In this document: positions 51,976 to 63,697 of the stretch, in pieces
How the letters are laid out: every line of letters starts with the position of its first letter
How positions within the stretch are numbered: the first letter of the stretch is position 1
Assembly (NCBI GenBank): GCA_016933055.1
Contig: JAFGBS010000021.1
Span: 60,842 to 124,841 of the forward strand
Reading direction: 5' to 3'
DNA length: 64,000 bases
Source of the DNA: Promethearchaeota archaeon
Lineage (GTDB): Archaea > Asgardarchaeota > Lokiarchaeia > Sigyniarchaeales > Promethearchaeaceae
Made by a program: the position numbers and the translations under genes
Notes under the pieces: generated by a model
The model's input: the letters and a program-made list of their open reading frames with translations, nothing else
The model's database searches: none
Told to the model about the DNA's origin: nothing

Positions 51976-53202
51976 ATGGAACAAGTTAAAGGTCCTCGGT
52001 TGATTGGATTAGATATTTACAGGGGATTTTTGGTTTGGATGATGATTTTCTTTCATAATTTAGATTCATATTCAGGAAATTTAGAAGCAATCGAGAGTAG
52101 TGCAGGAATAGCTAGTGTCATTGGTAAATTTATTGGTAGGTGGGGAGTGTTTTTTTTTATAATCGTAGGATTTTCAAATACACTGAGTCTTTATCATAAA
52201 TTCCAAAATCCTAAGGCGAATTCGGGAAAAATATTGCTTAAATCGATGACAAAGGCTTCAATATTGATAGCTTTTGATAAGATATGCACCATATTATTTA
52301 GCGGGGAATCTCAAGGTGGAGGAATTTATAATTTTAATGAAGGGCCTATTTCTATCGGGATTGTTATGGGATTCATAAAAACCAGCTCGTATATTCCTCC
52401 TCGGACCTATGATGTATTTTTTGATCAATCAGCCGTAGTTACTATCGCTTATATCATGATAATAATAAGTTTAATTGAGGTTATATTATTCAAGAGTTGT
52501 AAAAATCATAAAAGTTACCCCAATTTAATTATATTAGCCTCAATTGGGTTTATAATACTTATAATTTCTCCTTTTGCGGTTCAATATTTACGTCCCTTAT
52601 GGGTGATTGCCTTAGTGAATGAAAATTATGGGATTGCTTTTATTTTGGGGATACTTGTAGGCGATGTTCACCCCTTATTACCTAATATTGGATTTGCCTT
52701 TATAGGTGCAGTTTTTGCACTGGCTTATGCGATGAGAATCCCTCGGAAACTAGTATTGATTTTCGGTTCGATTTTTTCTTTTATTTCCCTTCTTATCGGT
52801 ATAATTGGATATATTATGTTAGGAGAACCCTCTTATGAACAGACATTACAAACTTCTCCAGGAAGAACTATGTGGTTGTTAGTGGGCGTTATGATAATTC
52901 CTATCTTATTCATTTATTACTTTGAATTCGAACCGAGTCGAGAAAAGTCTCCTAATCGATTAGCGTTAAATCTCCAACGATTCGGGAAAGTGTCATTAAC
53001 ATTATATCTTCTAGAGAGTTTTGTGGTTGAACTTTCTTTACTGACAATTGGGTTGATATATCCTATTGCGGATACATTATGGATTTTAGCGATATTTGGT
53101 GCTCTAATTATTATATTACTTAGTTATTTACTCATACTATGGGAAAGAGGAAATTTTATTGGCTCCGTAGAGTGGATGGTACGAAAAGCAACATTGTTTT
53201 AA
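51976..53202 (+). CDS. Acyltransferase-like polytopic membrane protein (paralogue)
   Basis: 408 residues from the ATG at 51976, placed 31 bases after TATAAATA (51945-51952). An in-frame GTG at 51934 lies upstream of the TATA box and is rejected. The N-terminus RLIGLDIYRGFLVWMMIFFH carries the R-x-x-x-x-D-x-x-R-G...H signature shared with 230-1600. About ten helices follow, ending in a region with LTLYLLESF. Related proteins transfer acyl groups to sugars or lipids across the membrane. The acceptor is unknown. Confidence 0.62.
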   Translation: MEQVKGPRLIGLDIYRGFLVWMMIFFHNLDSYSGNLEAIESSAGIASVIGKFIGRWGVFFFIIVGFSNTLSLYHKFQNPKANSGKILLKSMTKASILIAFDKICTILFSGESQGGGIYNFNEGPISIGIVMGFIKTSSYIPPRTYDVFFDQSAVVTIAYIMIIISLIEVILFKSCKNHKSYPNLIILASIGFIILIISPFAVQYLRPLWVIALVNENYGIAFILGILVGDVHPLLPNIGFAFIGAVFALAYAMRIPRKLVLIFGSIFSFISLLIGIIGYIMLGEPSYEQTLQTSPGRTMWLLVGVMIIPILFIYYFEFEPSREKSPNRLALNLQRFGKVSLTLYLLESFVVELSLLTIGLIYPIADTLWILAIFGALIIILLSYLLILWERGNFIGSVEWMVRKATLF

Positions 53203-53362
53203 GTTATTGAATCTCTTTTAAGAGCAGATAGGAAAAGTTTCTCTACGCAATCAAATATAAATGAAGGATCTGACTCATTTTATTTTATTCTTCCTTAAAT
53301 CATAAGTAAGTATAGATGCGGAAGTATTATTACGCTGAATTGACTATTGTTTGTTGGTTGAA

Positions 53363-55252
53363 ATGATGCGAAATTTCGACCATTCTGAGAAGAAACCCGA
53401 AAAAATCACTTTGGAGGATTTAAGCCGTATCATTAAGCCCGGATTTCGTATTTTTCTCGGAACTGGTTGTTCAGAACCTTATATAATAACAAAAGAATTA
53501 ACTCATGATAAGTATCGGTGGACAGATTGTGAAATTGTACATTTACTCACTCTTACCGAGCAAAAATTTTTCAGTGATTCTTTTCCCACCAGATTTCGTC
53601 ACAATACACTTTCTTTGATAGGCTCCGCACAGACACGTCATGCTGTAAATACAGGTAAGAGTGACTTTACACCCATCAGAACTTCAGAAATTCCAGATCT
53701 GTTAGAACGGGGAGTATTGAAGATTGATGTTGCGATGGTTCAACTAAGTCCACCAGATGAATATGGATACTGTTCTCTGGGAATCAATGTCGATATTAAC
53801 AAGAAAATGGTAGAGTATGCGAAAATTATCATAGCTCAAATCAATTCTCAAATGCCATCCACCAGAGGCGATTCCACTGTAAGAATTGACCAACTTGATT
53901 ATATTATCGAGGAAAACACGCCGCTTGTAGAATATAAAAACGAATATAGCCCATCTCAGTCAAATATTATCGATAAAATTTGCAGTTATACTGCACGATT
54001 AATTGAGGATGGAGCTACTTTAAATTTCGGTTTGGGTAAAATTCCCTTAAAAATTTTCTCTCATCTCCAAAATAGGAAAGATTTAGCGATATATACGGAA
54101 AGTTTGGTTATGACTGATGCTCTTTTTGATCTAATCTCAAAAAATGTTATCACCTGTAAATTAAATCATTATCCCAAAGTGATGTGTGCCTTTGCTTTAG
54201 GAGAAAAACGCCATTACCAGAGAGTTCACAACAATCCTTTCATCAAATTTTACCCTACGGAATTTATCAATAACGTAGATAATATCATTAAAAATCACAA
54301 ACTAATCTCGATTTACAGTGCGATTGCAGTGGATCTCTCAGGTCAGATTACAAATCATCTTGAAGATAAATTTTACAGTGGAATTGGAGGTGAAAATGAC
54401 TTTATTGAAGGTACAAGTAGAACCCCAGGGGGAAAAACTATTATAGTTATTCCCAGTACAACAAGCGACGGTGAGAAATCACGTATAGTTCCAATAATTT
54501 CTCGAAGTACGATTCCTGCATCAGATGTGCATTATATTATTACGGAATATGGAATTGCACGGCTTACTGGAAAACCCATCCGACAACGGGCAATTCAATT
54601 GATTGCAATTGCTCATCCAAAATTTAGGAAATCTCTCCTTCAACAGGCAAAAAAAATGCATTTTGTGTATCCCGATCAACTCATTCCCCTTACCCGCGAC
54701 GGAAATGTGGTAGTGTATCCCGAGGAGTATGAGTGGATTTATAGCACGAATTCGGGTAACATGGTAAAATTTCGGGCTATAAAGCCGACTGATGAAGCTC
54801 TATTACAACGCTTCTTCTACCAGCAAGATGAACGATCACGCATTTTGCGGTATTTGACTCCCAAAAAAACACTCACCCATGAAGAATCTCAAATTGAAGT
54901 AAATATTGATTATGATACTAATATGGTGATAGTTGGGTTAGTAGGGGATGAGGATGCTCAAGAAATTATTGCAGCGGCTTCCTATTATTTAGATCCCGAG
55001 GATAATACCAACATTGCGGAAGTTGCGATAATGATCTCAAAAGAATGGCAGAATCAAGGGCTGGGGCATCATATGTTTTCCAAAATGTGTTATATAGCTC
55101 ATGAAAAAGGATTGAATGCGCTGATTGGAGAATTCATGAAAACAAATATTGGCGTTGATAAAATGCTGAAAAATCTGCCATTTCCCGTCGAAATGAAAGA
55201 TTTTGATGAAACTTTTGAATTTATTATTGATCTAACAAGGGAAAAACCTTAA
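53363..55252 (+). CDS. Acetyl-CoA hydrolase/CoA-transferase fused to a GNAT acetyltransferase domain
   Basis: 629 residues. Residues 1-450 form the two-domain CoA-transferase/hydrolase fold: FLGTGCSEP at the start, VAMVQLSPPDEYGYCSLG, SGIGGENDFIEGTSRTPGGK and IITEYGIARLTGKPIRQRA, where the E in TEYG is the expected catalytic glutamate. Residues 470-629 are a GNAT domain (FRAIKPTDEALLQRFFY to VAIMISKEWQNQGLGHHMF, motif A). The fusion resembles 4-hydroxybutyrate-type CoA-transferases joined to a protein acetyltransferase. The GNAT part may use the CoA thioester or regulate the enzyme. TTG 53351 is an alternative start. Confidence 0.82.
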   Translation: MMRNFDHSEKKPEKITLEDLSRIIKPGFRIFLGTGCSEPYIITKELTHDKYRWTDCEIVHLLTLTEQKFFSDSFPTRFRHNTLSLIGSAQTRHAVNTGKSDFTPIRTSEIPDLLERGVLKIDVAMVQLSPPDEYGYCSLGINVDINKKMVEYAKIIIAQINSQMPSTRGDSTVRIDQLDYIIEENTPLVEYKNEYSPSQSNIIDKICSYTARLIEDGATLNFGLGKIPLKIFSHLQNRKDLAIYTESLVMTDALFDLISKNVITCKLNHYPKVMCAFALGEKRHYQRVHNNPFIKFYPTEFINNVDNIIKNHKLISIYSAIAVDLSGQITNHLEDKFYSGIGGENDFIEGTSRTPGGKTIIVIPSTTSDGEKSRIVPIISRSTIPASDVHYIITEYGIARLTGKPIRQRAIQLIAIAHPKFRKSLLQQAKKMHFVYPDQLIPLTRDGNVVVYPEEYEWIYSTNSGNMVKFRAIKPTDEALLQRFFYQQDERSRILRYLTPKKTLTHEESQIEVNIDYDTNMVIVGLVGDEDAQEIIAAASYYLDPEDNTNIAEVAIMISKEWQNQGLGHHMFSKMCYIAHEKGLNALIGEFMKTNIGVDKMLKNLPFPVEMKDFDETFEFIIDLTREKP

Positions 55253-55273
55253 TTCAGGGGATATTCTCACATA

Positions 55274-55882
55274 TTATACTCTATGTCTCACGATTTGCTG
55301 TAATTTATCTTGTAATGAACTAGTGAAATCTTCTAACTCTGGTGGAAATCGACTAAGAGCCTCGTTAATCTCATCCTTATATATATTCTCATCATCGTTT
55401 TTCGTCATTATGGTAAAAAAATCCTCCAAAACGGGTCGGAGATATGGAAAATTGATTAACTTTGGAGTTTTTCGAATAATTGCGTGGAGATGGAGTTGAA
55501 TGTATGAATCTGCATTTTTAGATAAATTCGCGAACATATCGATGATAATTTTAGATTTGAATCGATTCTTTTCGTCGAGTTCACTAACCATGATAGGTAG
55601 TAGTTTCTTAATGTAGTTTGGGTGTATTTTCTCTGCAATAATCACTGCTGTTTTCAATAAATCGGTGTGCAACGAGTAATCAGACTTACTGAGTTCCTCT
55701 TTAAGAAATTCGACAAGCTTATCGATGTCACCGGGATTAAGAGGTTCTTGCGTTTCGTCTACCAAAACACTAAATGCTTGAAGGGCTACACTTTGGAGTT
55801 GGGTATCTTCTAATTTTAACTGCTCGAGTATATCCTTCAGTGTAGGAAGGTTTTCCTTGGATTGGTCGGAATTGAAGTGCAA
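55274..55882 (-). CDS. HEAT/armadillo-like helical-repeat protein
   Basis: 202 residues made of paired helices, for example LKLEDTQLQSVALQAFSVLVD, LKTAVIIAEKIHPNYIKKLLP and KSKIIIDMFANLSKNADSYI. This is the look of HEAT or armadillo repeats (about five). Such proteins act as scaffolds. The start is a TTG at 55882, with no in-frame ATG nearer than the middle. It converges with the CoA-transferase gene, ends 21 bases apart. Confidence 0.6.
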   Translation of the reverse strand: MHFNSDQSKENLPTLKDILEQLKLEDTQLQSVALQAFSVLVDETQEPLNPGDIDKLVEFLKEELSKSDYSLHTDLLKTAVIIAEKIHPNYIKKLLPIMVSELDEKNRFKSKIIIDMFANLSKNADSYIQLHLHAIIRKTPKLINFPYLRPVLEDFFTIMTKNDDENIYKDEINEALSRFPPELEDFTSSLQDKLQQIVRHRV

Positions 55883-56081
55883 TCTCTTTATTCTCCAATT
55901 TTCTTAATTTCTGCGTTCTGAAGTGTTACTATGTTGCATCTCAAATGAATTTTCCGTGTTAGTACGATCTAGAAGAAGAAGTTTTTTCATTTTTTTTTTG
56001 GGTTGATTTTGGGTTGGTGAATATTCCTTGATTGATATGCATTTGAGATTGAAATAGTCAATCCACAAGTATATCTTATCA
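55883..56081. other. Intergenic region, no gene seen
   Basis: AT-rich divergent spacer with a GGGTTG direct repeat on a T-rich background. No gene is supported. Confidence 0.4.
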
Positions 56082-56140
56082 TATATATAGTTTAAAACCA
56101 ATAGGTTTATACTCTCATTCCCACTTAGTACACTAGGTGG
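56082..56140 (+). promoter_or_regulatory. Promoter and putative operator of the AbrB-VapC pair
   Basis: TATATATAG at 56082-56090 is the TATA box. A 20-base imperfect palindrome CCACTTAGTACACTAGGTGG (56121-56140) covers the GGTGG ribosome-binding site seven bases before the antitoxin ATG, a position suited to autoregulation by the AbrB-type antitoxin. Confidence 0.5.
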
Positions 56141-56147
56141 AGTTTAA

Positions 56148-56378
56148 ATGGATTCTGCAGTTACAATTGATATGAAAGGTAGGATTTTAATTCCCAAAGA
56201 GATACGAAAAAAACTTAATTTAAAACCCGGTGTTAAATTAATAATAAAAATCGAGAATGGGAGATTGGTATTATTAATAAGCACTTCTTTGGAGGATTTC
56301 CAATCAGAAATCAAATCATTTCAACAAAAATTGAAAGAACTAACTACCGATCCTATTCCTACAGAGAAATTGTTTTAG
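56148..56378 (+). CDS. AbrB/SpoVT-type antitoxin
   Basis: 76 residues with an N-terminal swapped-hairpin AbrB domain (VTIDMKGRILIPKEIRKKLNLKPG, about residues 4-27). This is the hallmark of MazE/SpoVT-AbrB DNA-binding antitoxins. The C-terminal helix (SLEDFQSEIKSFQQKLKEL) should wrap the toxin. It is followed after 16 bases by a PIN-domain toxin gene, so the two form a VapBC-type module. The operator-like palindrome over its ribosome-binding site fits autoregulation. Confidence 0.9.
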   Translation: MDSAVTIDMKGRILIPKEIRKKLNLKPGVKLIIKIENGRLVLLISTSLEDFQSEIKSFQQKLKELTTDPIPTEKLF

Positions 56379-56394
56379 AGGGGGTAATCAGTGA

Positions 56395-56853
56395 ATGATC
56401 ACCATTGATAGCCAGATCTGGATTTATTATTTCGATCCAAACGCTCCTGAGAACCTCAATGTTCAGAAATGGATGAAATCCATTCTACAAAATGAAATTA
56501 TAGTTCTTAGCACAATAATACCCTTAGAAGTTTCCCACAATCTCTATGCAATTCCCAAAATAAGCAGAGATGATGTTGAAGAGTTGATTTTGAAATGGAT
56601 TACCCAAGAAAATATAAGAATGGTCGAGGTAGACCAACATAACATGCTTATTGCTCTTGAACTAATGAAAACCAATCGTAATAGGGGGATTGGTGGCAGG
56701 GATTGTTTAATATTAGCGAGTATGTTAACTCAAGATGTGCAAATGCTTGTTACAAACGACAAGAATTTATTAAGAATACAGAGCTTGCAGCGAATGAATC
56801 CTGTATTTGATCCCCCCTTAATCTTAAACAAAGGAGAGAAATTCAAACAATAA
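56395..56853 (+). CDS. vapC: VapC-like PIN-domain ribonuclease toxin
   Basis: 152 residues. The PIN-domain acidic residues are in place: D5 (ITIDSQIWIYYF), E in IIPLEVSHNLY (about residue 44), D in GGRDCLILASML (about 102) and D in LVTNDKNLL (about 120). It is a Mg-dependent RNase, probably cutting tRNA or rRNA when freed from the antitoxin. A GGGGGTAATC site precedes the start. The C-terminal 25 residues are loose and may contact the antitoxin. Confidence 0.9.
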   Translation: MITIDSQIWIYYFDPNAPENLNVQKWMKSILQNEIIVLSTIIPLEVSHNLYAIPKISRDDVEELILKWITQENIRMVEVDQHNMLIALELMKTNRNRGIGGRDCLILASMLTQDVQMLVTNDKNLLRIQSLQRMNPVFDPPLILNKGEKFKQ

Positions 56854-57325
56854 GAAAATGAATATTTTAGCAAGCAGAATGGGACACACAGCATGCTACA
56901 ATCAATTGATTGGAAATATATTCGTTAAGATGTTAACCCAGAAATCTAACATAGAACGGTCAATCTGCACCATCTAATAAAATCAAGAAACTTCACGAAA
57001 TTATAAAAAAACTTTCATTTGGCAATAGAAATCGAATTATGATACAGCGAATTGCCTGCTAGGCTACAAGCAATGAACATTTCATTTTATCAAAATTGCA
57101 ATATGGTAGGTGCCAAGATTATAGAGATGCACCAGCTTGCTGAATTCATTAAAACCAAAAATGAGATAAAAAGCATTTAAGTGAAAATGCGAGAAATCTA
57201 AGAGTTGAACAAGACCTTTACTATTTAGAACAAAATATCTCTACAGACAAAATTTTCCCAGATTAATAGATGCATCTAACCACTTTTTCTTCTGAAGTGG
57301 GAATCCCTTAAACATACATATATAT
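56854..57325 (+). pseudogene. Intergenic region with a decayed coding remnant
   Basis: From about 57009 to 57180 a plus-strand frame reads through one in-frame TGA (after LAIEIEL) into YSELPARLQAMNISFYQNCN and IIEMHQLAEFIKTKNEIKSI before a stop. A single nonsense codon in otherwise protein-like sequence suggests a dead gene of unknown type. The rest has no gene. Confidence 0.3.
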
Positions 57326-57601
57326 GTGTCGAATTTTATCAAGAAGATAAATTTTGGGGATGGTTCCACGAATAGCACATTAAGTAATCCAACACATCTT
57401 TATAATACTCCTGGAAATTACACCGTTCCTTTAACTATTACGGATACTGATGGAGATTCTGCCATAGTTTCTACAATTGTTCGAGTTTCTGCACCGGAAC
57501 CAAAAGGTTTAGGTATAGGTGCTATTATAGGAATTATTTTAGGTTCTCTGGTATTTGTTGGTGGAGCAGTGGCTGTTTTTATCATCGTTCGTAAGAAATA
57601 A
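57326..57601 (+). pseudogene. C-terminal fragment of a PKD-domain surface protein
   Basis: 91 codons from a GTG. The sequence holds the second half of a PKD domain (FGDGSTNSTLSNPTHLYNTP, GNYTVPLTITDTDGDSA), a proline-rich linker and a TM helix with a basic stop-transfer (VFIIVRKK). The FGDGS motif normally follows 20-30 residues of domain, which are missing, as is a signal peptide. It therefore looks like the truncated end of a large secreted protein rather than a working gene. The disrupted region upstream supports decay. Confidence 0.6.
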
Positions 57602-57901
57602 AAATCAAATACGAGAGCTGACGATAAAAAATCTACTTCCACCAAACAATTACACCTAATTATTGTATAAAGTGAGTGAATTTTTTCATTCTCCTATTTT
57701 TACCATCCCATTATGTTTTTAATAAGAATATTGTTTGTCTTTAGTATAATTCTAATTTGACTGTTGGAGGAAGGGATCGAGGATCATCACTCGAAAATAA
57801 TGAATTCATTTCAGTTTTCTACTAGGTAATTTATTCAAATTTATGATCTTGTGAAAATAACTATTAAATGATAACACTCCTCATTATTATCAACGATATC
57901 A
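57602..57901. other. Intergenic region, no gene seen
   Basis: AT-rich spacer before the MBL hydrolase gene. No frame with initiation signals was found. Confidence 0.4.
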
Positions 57902-58711
57902 ATGGTGTTCATAAAAAATTATAATTTCGTGAAGGACTTCACCTTGGGAAGAGAAGTTTTCAATCGAATCCTCTACCCCGTGCATTCCTATCTAATTGAC
58001 AATATTCTCATAGATTCAGGTCCAATGACCGCTGAGAAACACTTTTTACCACTGATTGAAAAAGAAAAAGATTCTATCGATTATATTATCAACACTCACT
58101 GTCATGAGGATCACATAGGAAATAATCTAACTATTCAGAAAATGACCGGAGCACAAATTTATATCCATCCTTTGGGACTTGATACTCTAACTTATCCAAA
58201 ATCGCTTGGTTTATATCCATATCAGAAATTTTTTTGGGGAACTCCCCCACCCTCGTCAGGTAACTCGATACCAAACACTGTAACCGGCAATCGTTTTATA
58301 TTCCAGATACTTCACACTCCTGGGCATTCAGAAGATCATATATGCATCTATGAACCCGATAATGGAATAATTTTTACCGGGGACTTGTATTGGGGACAAA
58401 AAATCATTTCATTTCGACCAATAGATGATTTTTATGCCATTAAACACTCCTTAGAGAAAATTAATCAACTGGATATTGATGCAATCTATTGCGGATTTCG
58501 CGGACGAGTAGAACATGGCAACAAGGCAATCACCCGAAAATTAAATTATATGGAAACATTGGAAAAAACTGTCAAAGCCCATGCCTTTCAAGGATATGAC
58601 GTTAAATCTATAGTCAAAAGAACTTTAGGACGTGAAAATTACATGAAATGGCTTACGAACGGGCAATTTTCGAAAGAAAATGTGATCTTATCCATTTTAT
58701 CTCAAGATTAA
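57902..58711 (+). CDS. Metallo-beta-lactamase-fold hydrolase
   Basis: 269 residues. The metal-binding motif H-x-H-x-D-H is in NTHCHEDHIGNNL (about residues 66-78). The later ligands are H in LHTPGHSEDHICIY and D in IFTGDLYWGQ. A C-terminal helical extension (KLNYMETLEKTVKAHAFQGY) is similar to that of glyoxalase II-like and lactonase-like members. The substrate is not predictable. It stands alone, flanked by a decayed fragment and a hairpin motif (58737-58752) just after its stop. Confidence 0.85.
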   Translation: MVFIKNYNFVKDFTLGREVFNRILYPVHSYLIDNILIDSGPMTAEKHFLPLIEKEKDSIDYIINTHCHEDHIGNNLTIQKMTGAQIYIHPLGLDTLTYPKSLGLYPYQKFFWGTPPPSSGNSIPNTVTGNRFIFQILHTPGHSEDHICIYEPDNGIIFTGDLYWGQKIISFRPIDDFYAIKHSLEKINQLDIDAIYCGFRGRVEHGNKAITRKLNYMETLEKTVKAHAFQGYDVKSIVKRTLGRENYMKWLTNGQFSKENVILSILSQD

Positions 58712-59024
58712 CCAATTTTAAATCCACGCCCCTATTCGTAGGGACTACCCTAGAAGCCTATTTGAGAAACAATACAAATGAGTAAATTTTTACGTAGGGG
58801 TGCCTAGTACCCTTGACATTATATATTGGGTATCCCATGTGTTTTCCTGCGGTTATCCCATTTGGGTGGCTCTTTATCAAAGAATGAGACTAAATAAGGA
58901 ATAGTATGATAGATAGAGCCTAAACGAGCGTTTAGGATATGGGATAGATGAGGATTTGACAAATATTGATATATGAGCAAATATCAAGTTCCGTGTATGG
59001 AAAAAAATATTAAATATATCTTGA
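58712..59024. other. Intergenic region with two hairpin motifs
   Basis: Two copies of the CGTAGG hairpin motif: TAGGG-ACTA-CCCTA at 58739-58752 and TAGGGG-TG-CCTA at 58795-58806. A CCCA-TT-TGGG dyad is at 58857-58866. No gene is recognised. Confidence 0.35.
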
Positions 59025-59260
59025 ACCATCAAGTCAGGTAATACGAGCAAACCGCCTGTCCAGCCTAAACCGACACTTCAGTTTTTTCTCAAAAATCTCG
59101 GAATTCTAGAAAAGCTTAAGAAATCAAACGGAAGAAGATCAAAGAAAAACCCATTAAAATTGCATTCCATAAAGCAATTTTAGCCAAGAAACATAAAATA
59201 ACCACCATAGATTTGCTTCAAATTGTTTTGAAAGATCAAAACTCAGAGAAATTGAAGTAG
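59025..59260 (+). pseudogene. Frameshifted gene remnant
   Basis: A start-less frame reads NTSKPPVQPKPTLQFFLKNL and continues through a Lys-rich region to about 59182. A second frame then carries AILAKKHKITTIDLLQIVLK to a stop at 59260. Together they look like one basic, helical protein broken by a frameshift. The type is unknown; a mobile-element protein is one possibility. Its 3' end overlaps the small gene on the other strand. Confidence 0.35.
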
Positions 59261-59439
59261 AACTTATTTTCTTTAGAGGGATATTTTTTCTTCATATATT
59301 CTTCATTGAAACCAGTTTCAAATTTCTTGATTATTTTCTCTAGTTTTGCTTTCTCTTGAAAATCATCCTTATCTCGTGCTGTAATGCGAAGATCTTGAAG
59401 GAATCGTTCCATATATTCCTTATCAGAAATCATTCTCAT
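59236..59439 (-). CDS. Small coiled-coil protein, 67 residues
   Basis: A hydrophilic helical protein, MRMISDKEYMERFLQDLRIT, then a Lys/Glu-rich helix and an aromatic C-terminus. AAGGAT lies six bases before the ATG at 59439 and an A/T-rich TATA-like element farther upstream. No domain is recognised. It is divergent from the beta-galactosidase gene, 65 bases apart. Confidence 0.5.
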   Translation of the reverse strand: MRMISDKEYMERFLQDLRITARDKDDFQEKAKLEKIIKKFETGFNEEYMKKKYPSKENKFYFNFSEF

Positions 59440-59441
59440 AG

Positions 59442-62678
<3,237 letters not shown>

Positions 62679-62747
62679 TCCTTATTGATTCTATGGTATT
62701 CCACATGGTTTTTTTTAAACTACGCCACAATTCTATTCCCTTATTCT

Positions 62748-62765
62748 TCTATCCTATCGGATAGA
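62748..62765. terminator. Hairpin between the beta-galactosidase and ICMT genes
   Basis: TCTATCC-TATC-GGATAGA, with perfect seven-base arms, lies in the convergent gap 70 bases past the beta-galactosidase stop and is followed by a T-rich stretch. It is a plausible terminator for either gene. Confidence 0.4.
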
Positions 62766-62848
62766 TTCCCTTTGTGACGTTCGGAGGAGTGTTACGAAAT
62801 TTAACCTTTCACACGTTTACCTAATCACTAGATAGATCAGAATAGGTG

Positions 62849-63697
62849 TTAATTAATAAGAAATTTGAAAAATTTTGGCCAATTTTTCGGCGAAATTAAC
62901 ATACCGGGTGTTCTTTTAATATATTCTTCATAAGATTTGCCAAATCGAATTTTTAATTCCCTTTCTTCTACTAAAATATGGCGACAGAAATTGAGGTAGG
63001 TGATTATAGATAAAAGGATTGAATAGCCCGAAAAATGTGTTAGAAATCCCCCAATAGCCACCAATACCACTGCAAGATACATTGGATGCCGTACGATGGA
63101 ATAAATATCATGATCCACGATCTTTGCATCTTCTGGAAAATATACATAAACCATCGCAGCTGTATCTATTCCAAATTCTTCTACAGCACGATAAGCCGTT
63201 CTTAAGGCGATGAGAAAACAAATCCCACCCAATGTATATCTTATCCATACCCAATCCCAATTGGTAAACCACGAGTAGAACGGCTGACTAAGATAGTATC
63301 CTATTTGTCCTGATGGATAAAACAATGGAACATATCCAAATAGAATTCCTGCAAATACCATGGATATCCCAAAAAGAATGGTTTTAACTATTCTTTGATA
63401 TGCACGATTACCATATTTCTCTAGATAATCCTTTTTTTTATGGAACCCTAACTGAGCAATCAAAGTGCCAAAAAAGATGAAAATGATATTATTTAGAATT
63501 GGTACAATGAACAAGATTACCTTAAAAAGTTTTATTGGATATTGTAGCGTTAAGAATCGGATACTATAAAAAAATCCAATTTGCAGAAGGAAAAAAAGAA
63601 TCGCGAATCCTGGTAATCGCAGAAGGAGTAATTTAGATTGTTTTTCTGAATAATCCGGAAGATAATTGATGAATCTCTGTAATCCCGAAATTCGCAT
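62849..63697 (-). CDS. Isoprenylcysteine carboxyl methyltransferase-like membrane methyltransferase
   Basis: 282 residues with about six helices. The C-terminal ICMT/PEMT signature is intact: YSIVRHPMYLAVVLVAIGGF (R-H-P-x-Y), then HILVEERELKIRFGKSYEEY and IKRTPGMLIS, where the E-E-x-x-L-x-x-x-F-G-x-x-Y-x-x-Y motif binds S-adenosylmethionine at the membrane surface. In prokaryotes such enzymes methylate lipids or small isoprenoids. A PAQR-like lipid role elsewhere in the window is compatible but unproven. The start is ATG 63697. Confidence 0.85.
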   Translation of the reverse strand: MRISGLQRFINYLPDYSEKQSKLLLLRLPGFAILFFLLQIGFFYSIRFLTLQYPIKLFKVILFIVPILNNIIFIFFGTLIAQLGFHKKKDYLEKYGNRAYQRIVKTILFGISMVFAGILFGYVPLFYPSGQIGYYLSQPFYSWFTNWDWVWIRYTLGGICFLIALRTAYRAVEEFGIDTAAMVYVYFPEDAKIVDHDIYSIVRHPMYLAVVLVAIGGFLTHFSGYSILLSIITYLNFCRHILVEERELKIRFGKSYEEYIKRTPGMLISPKNWPKFFKFLIN

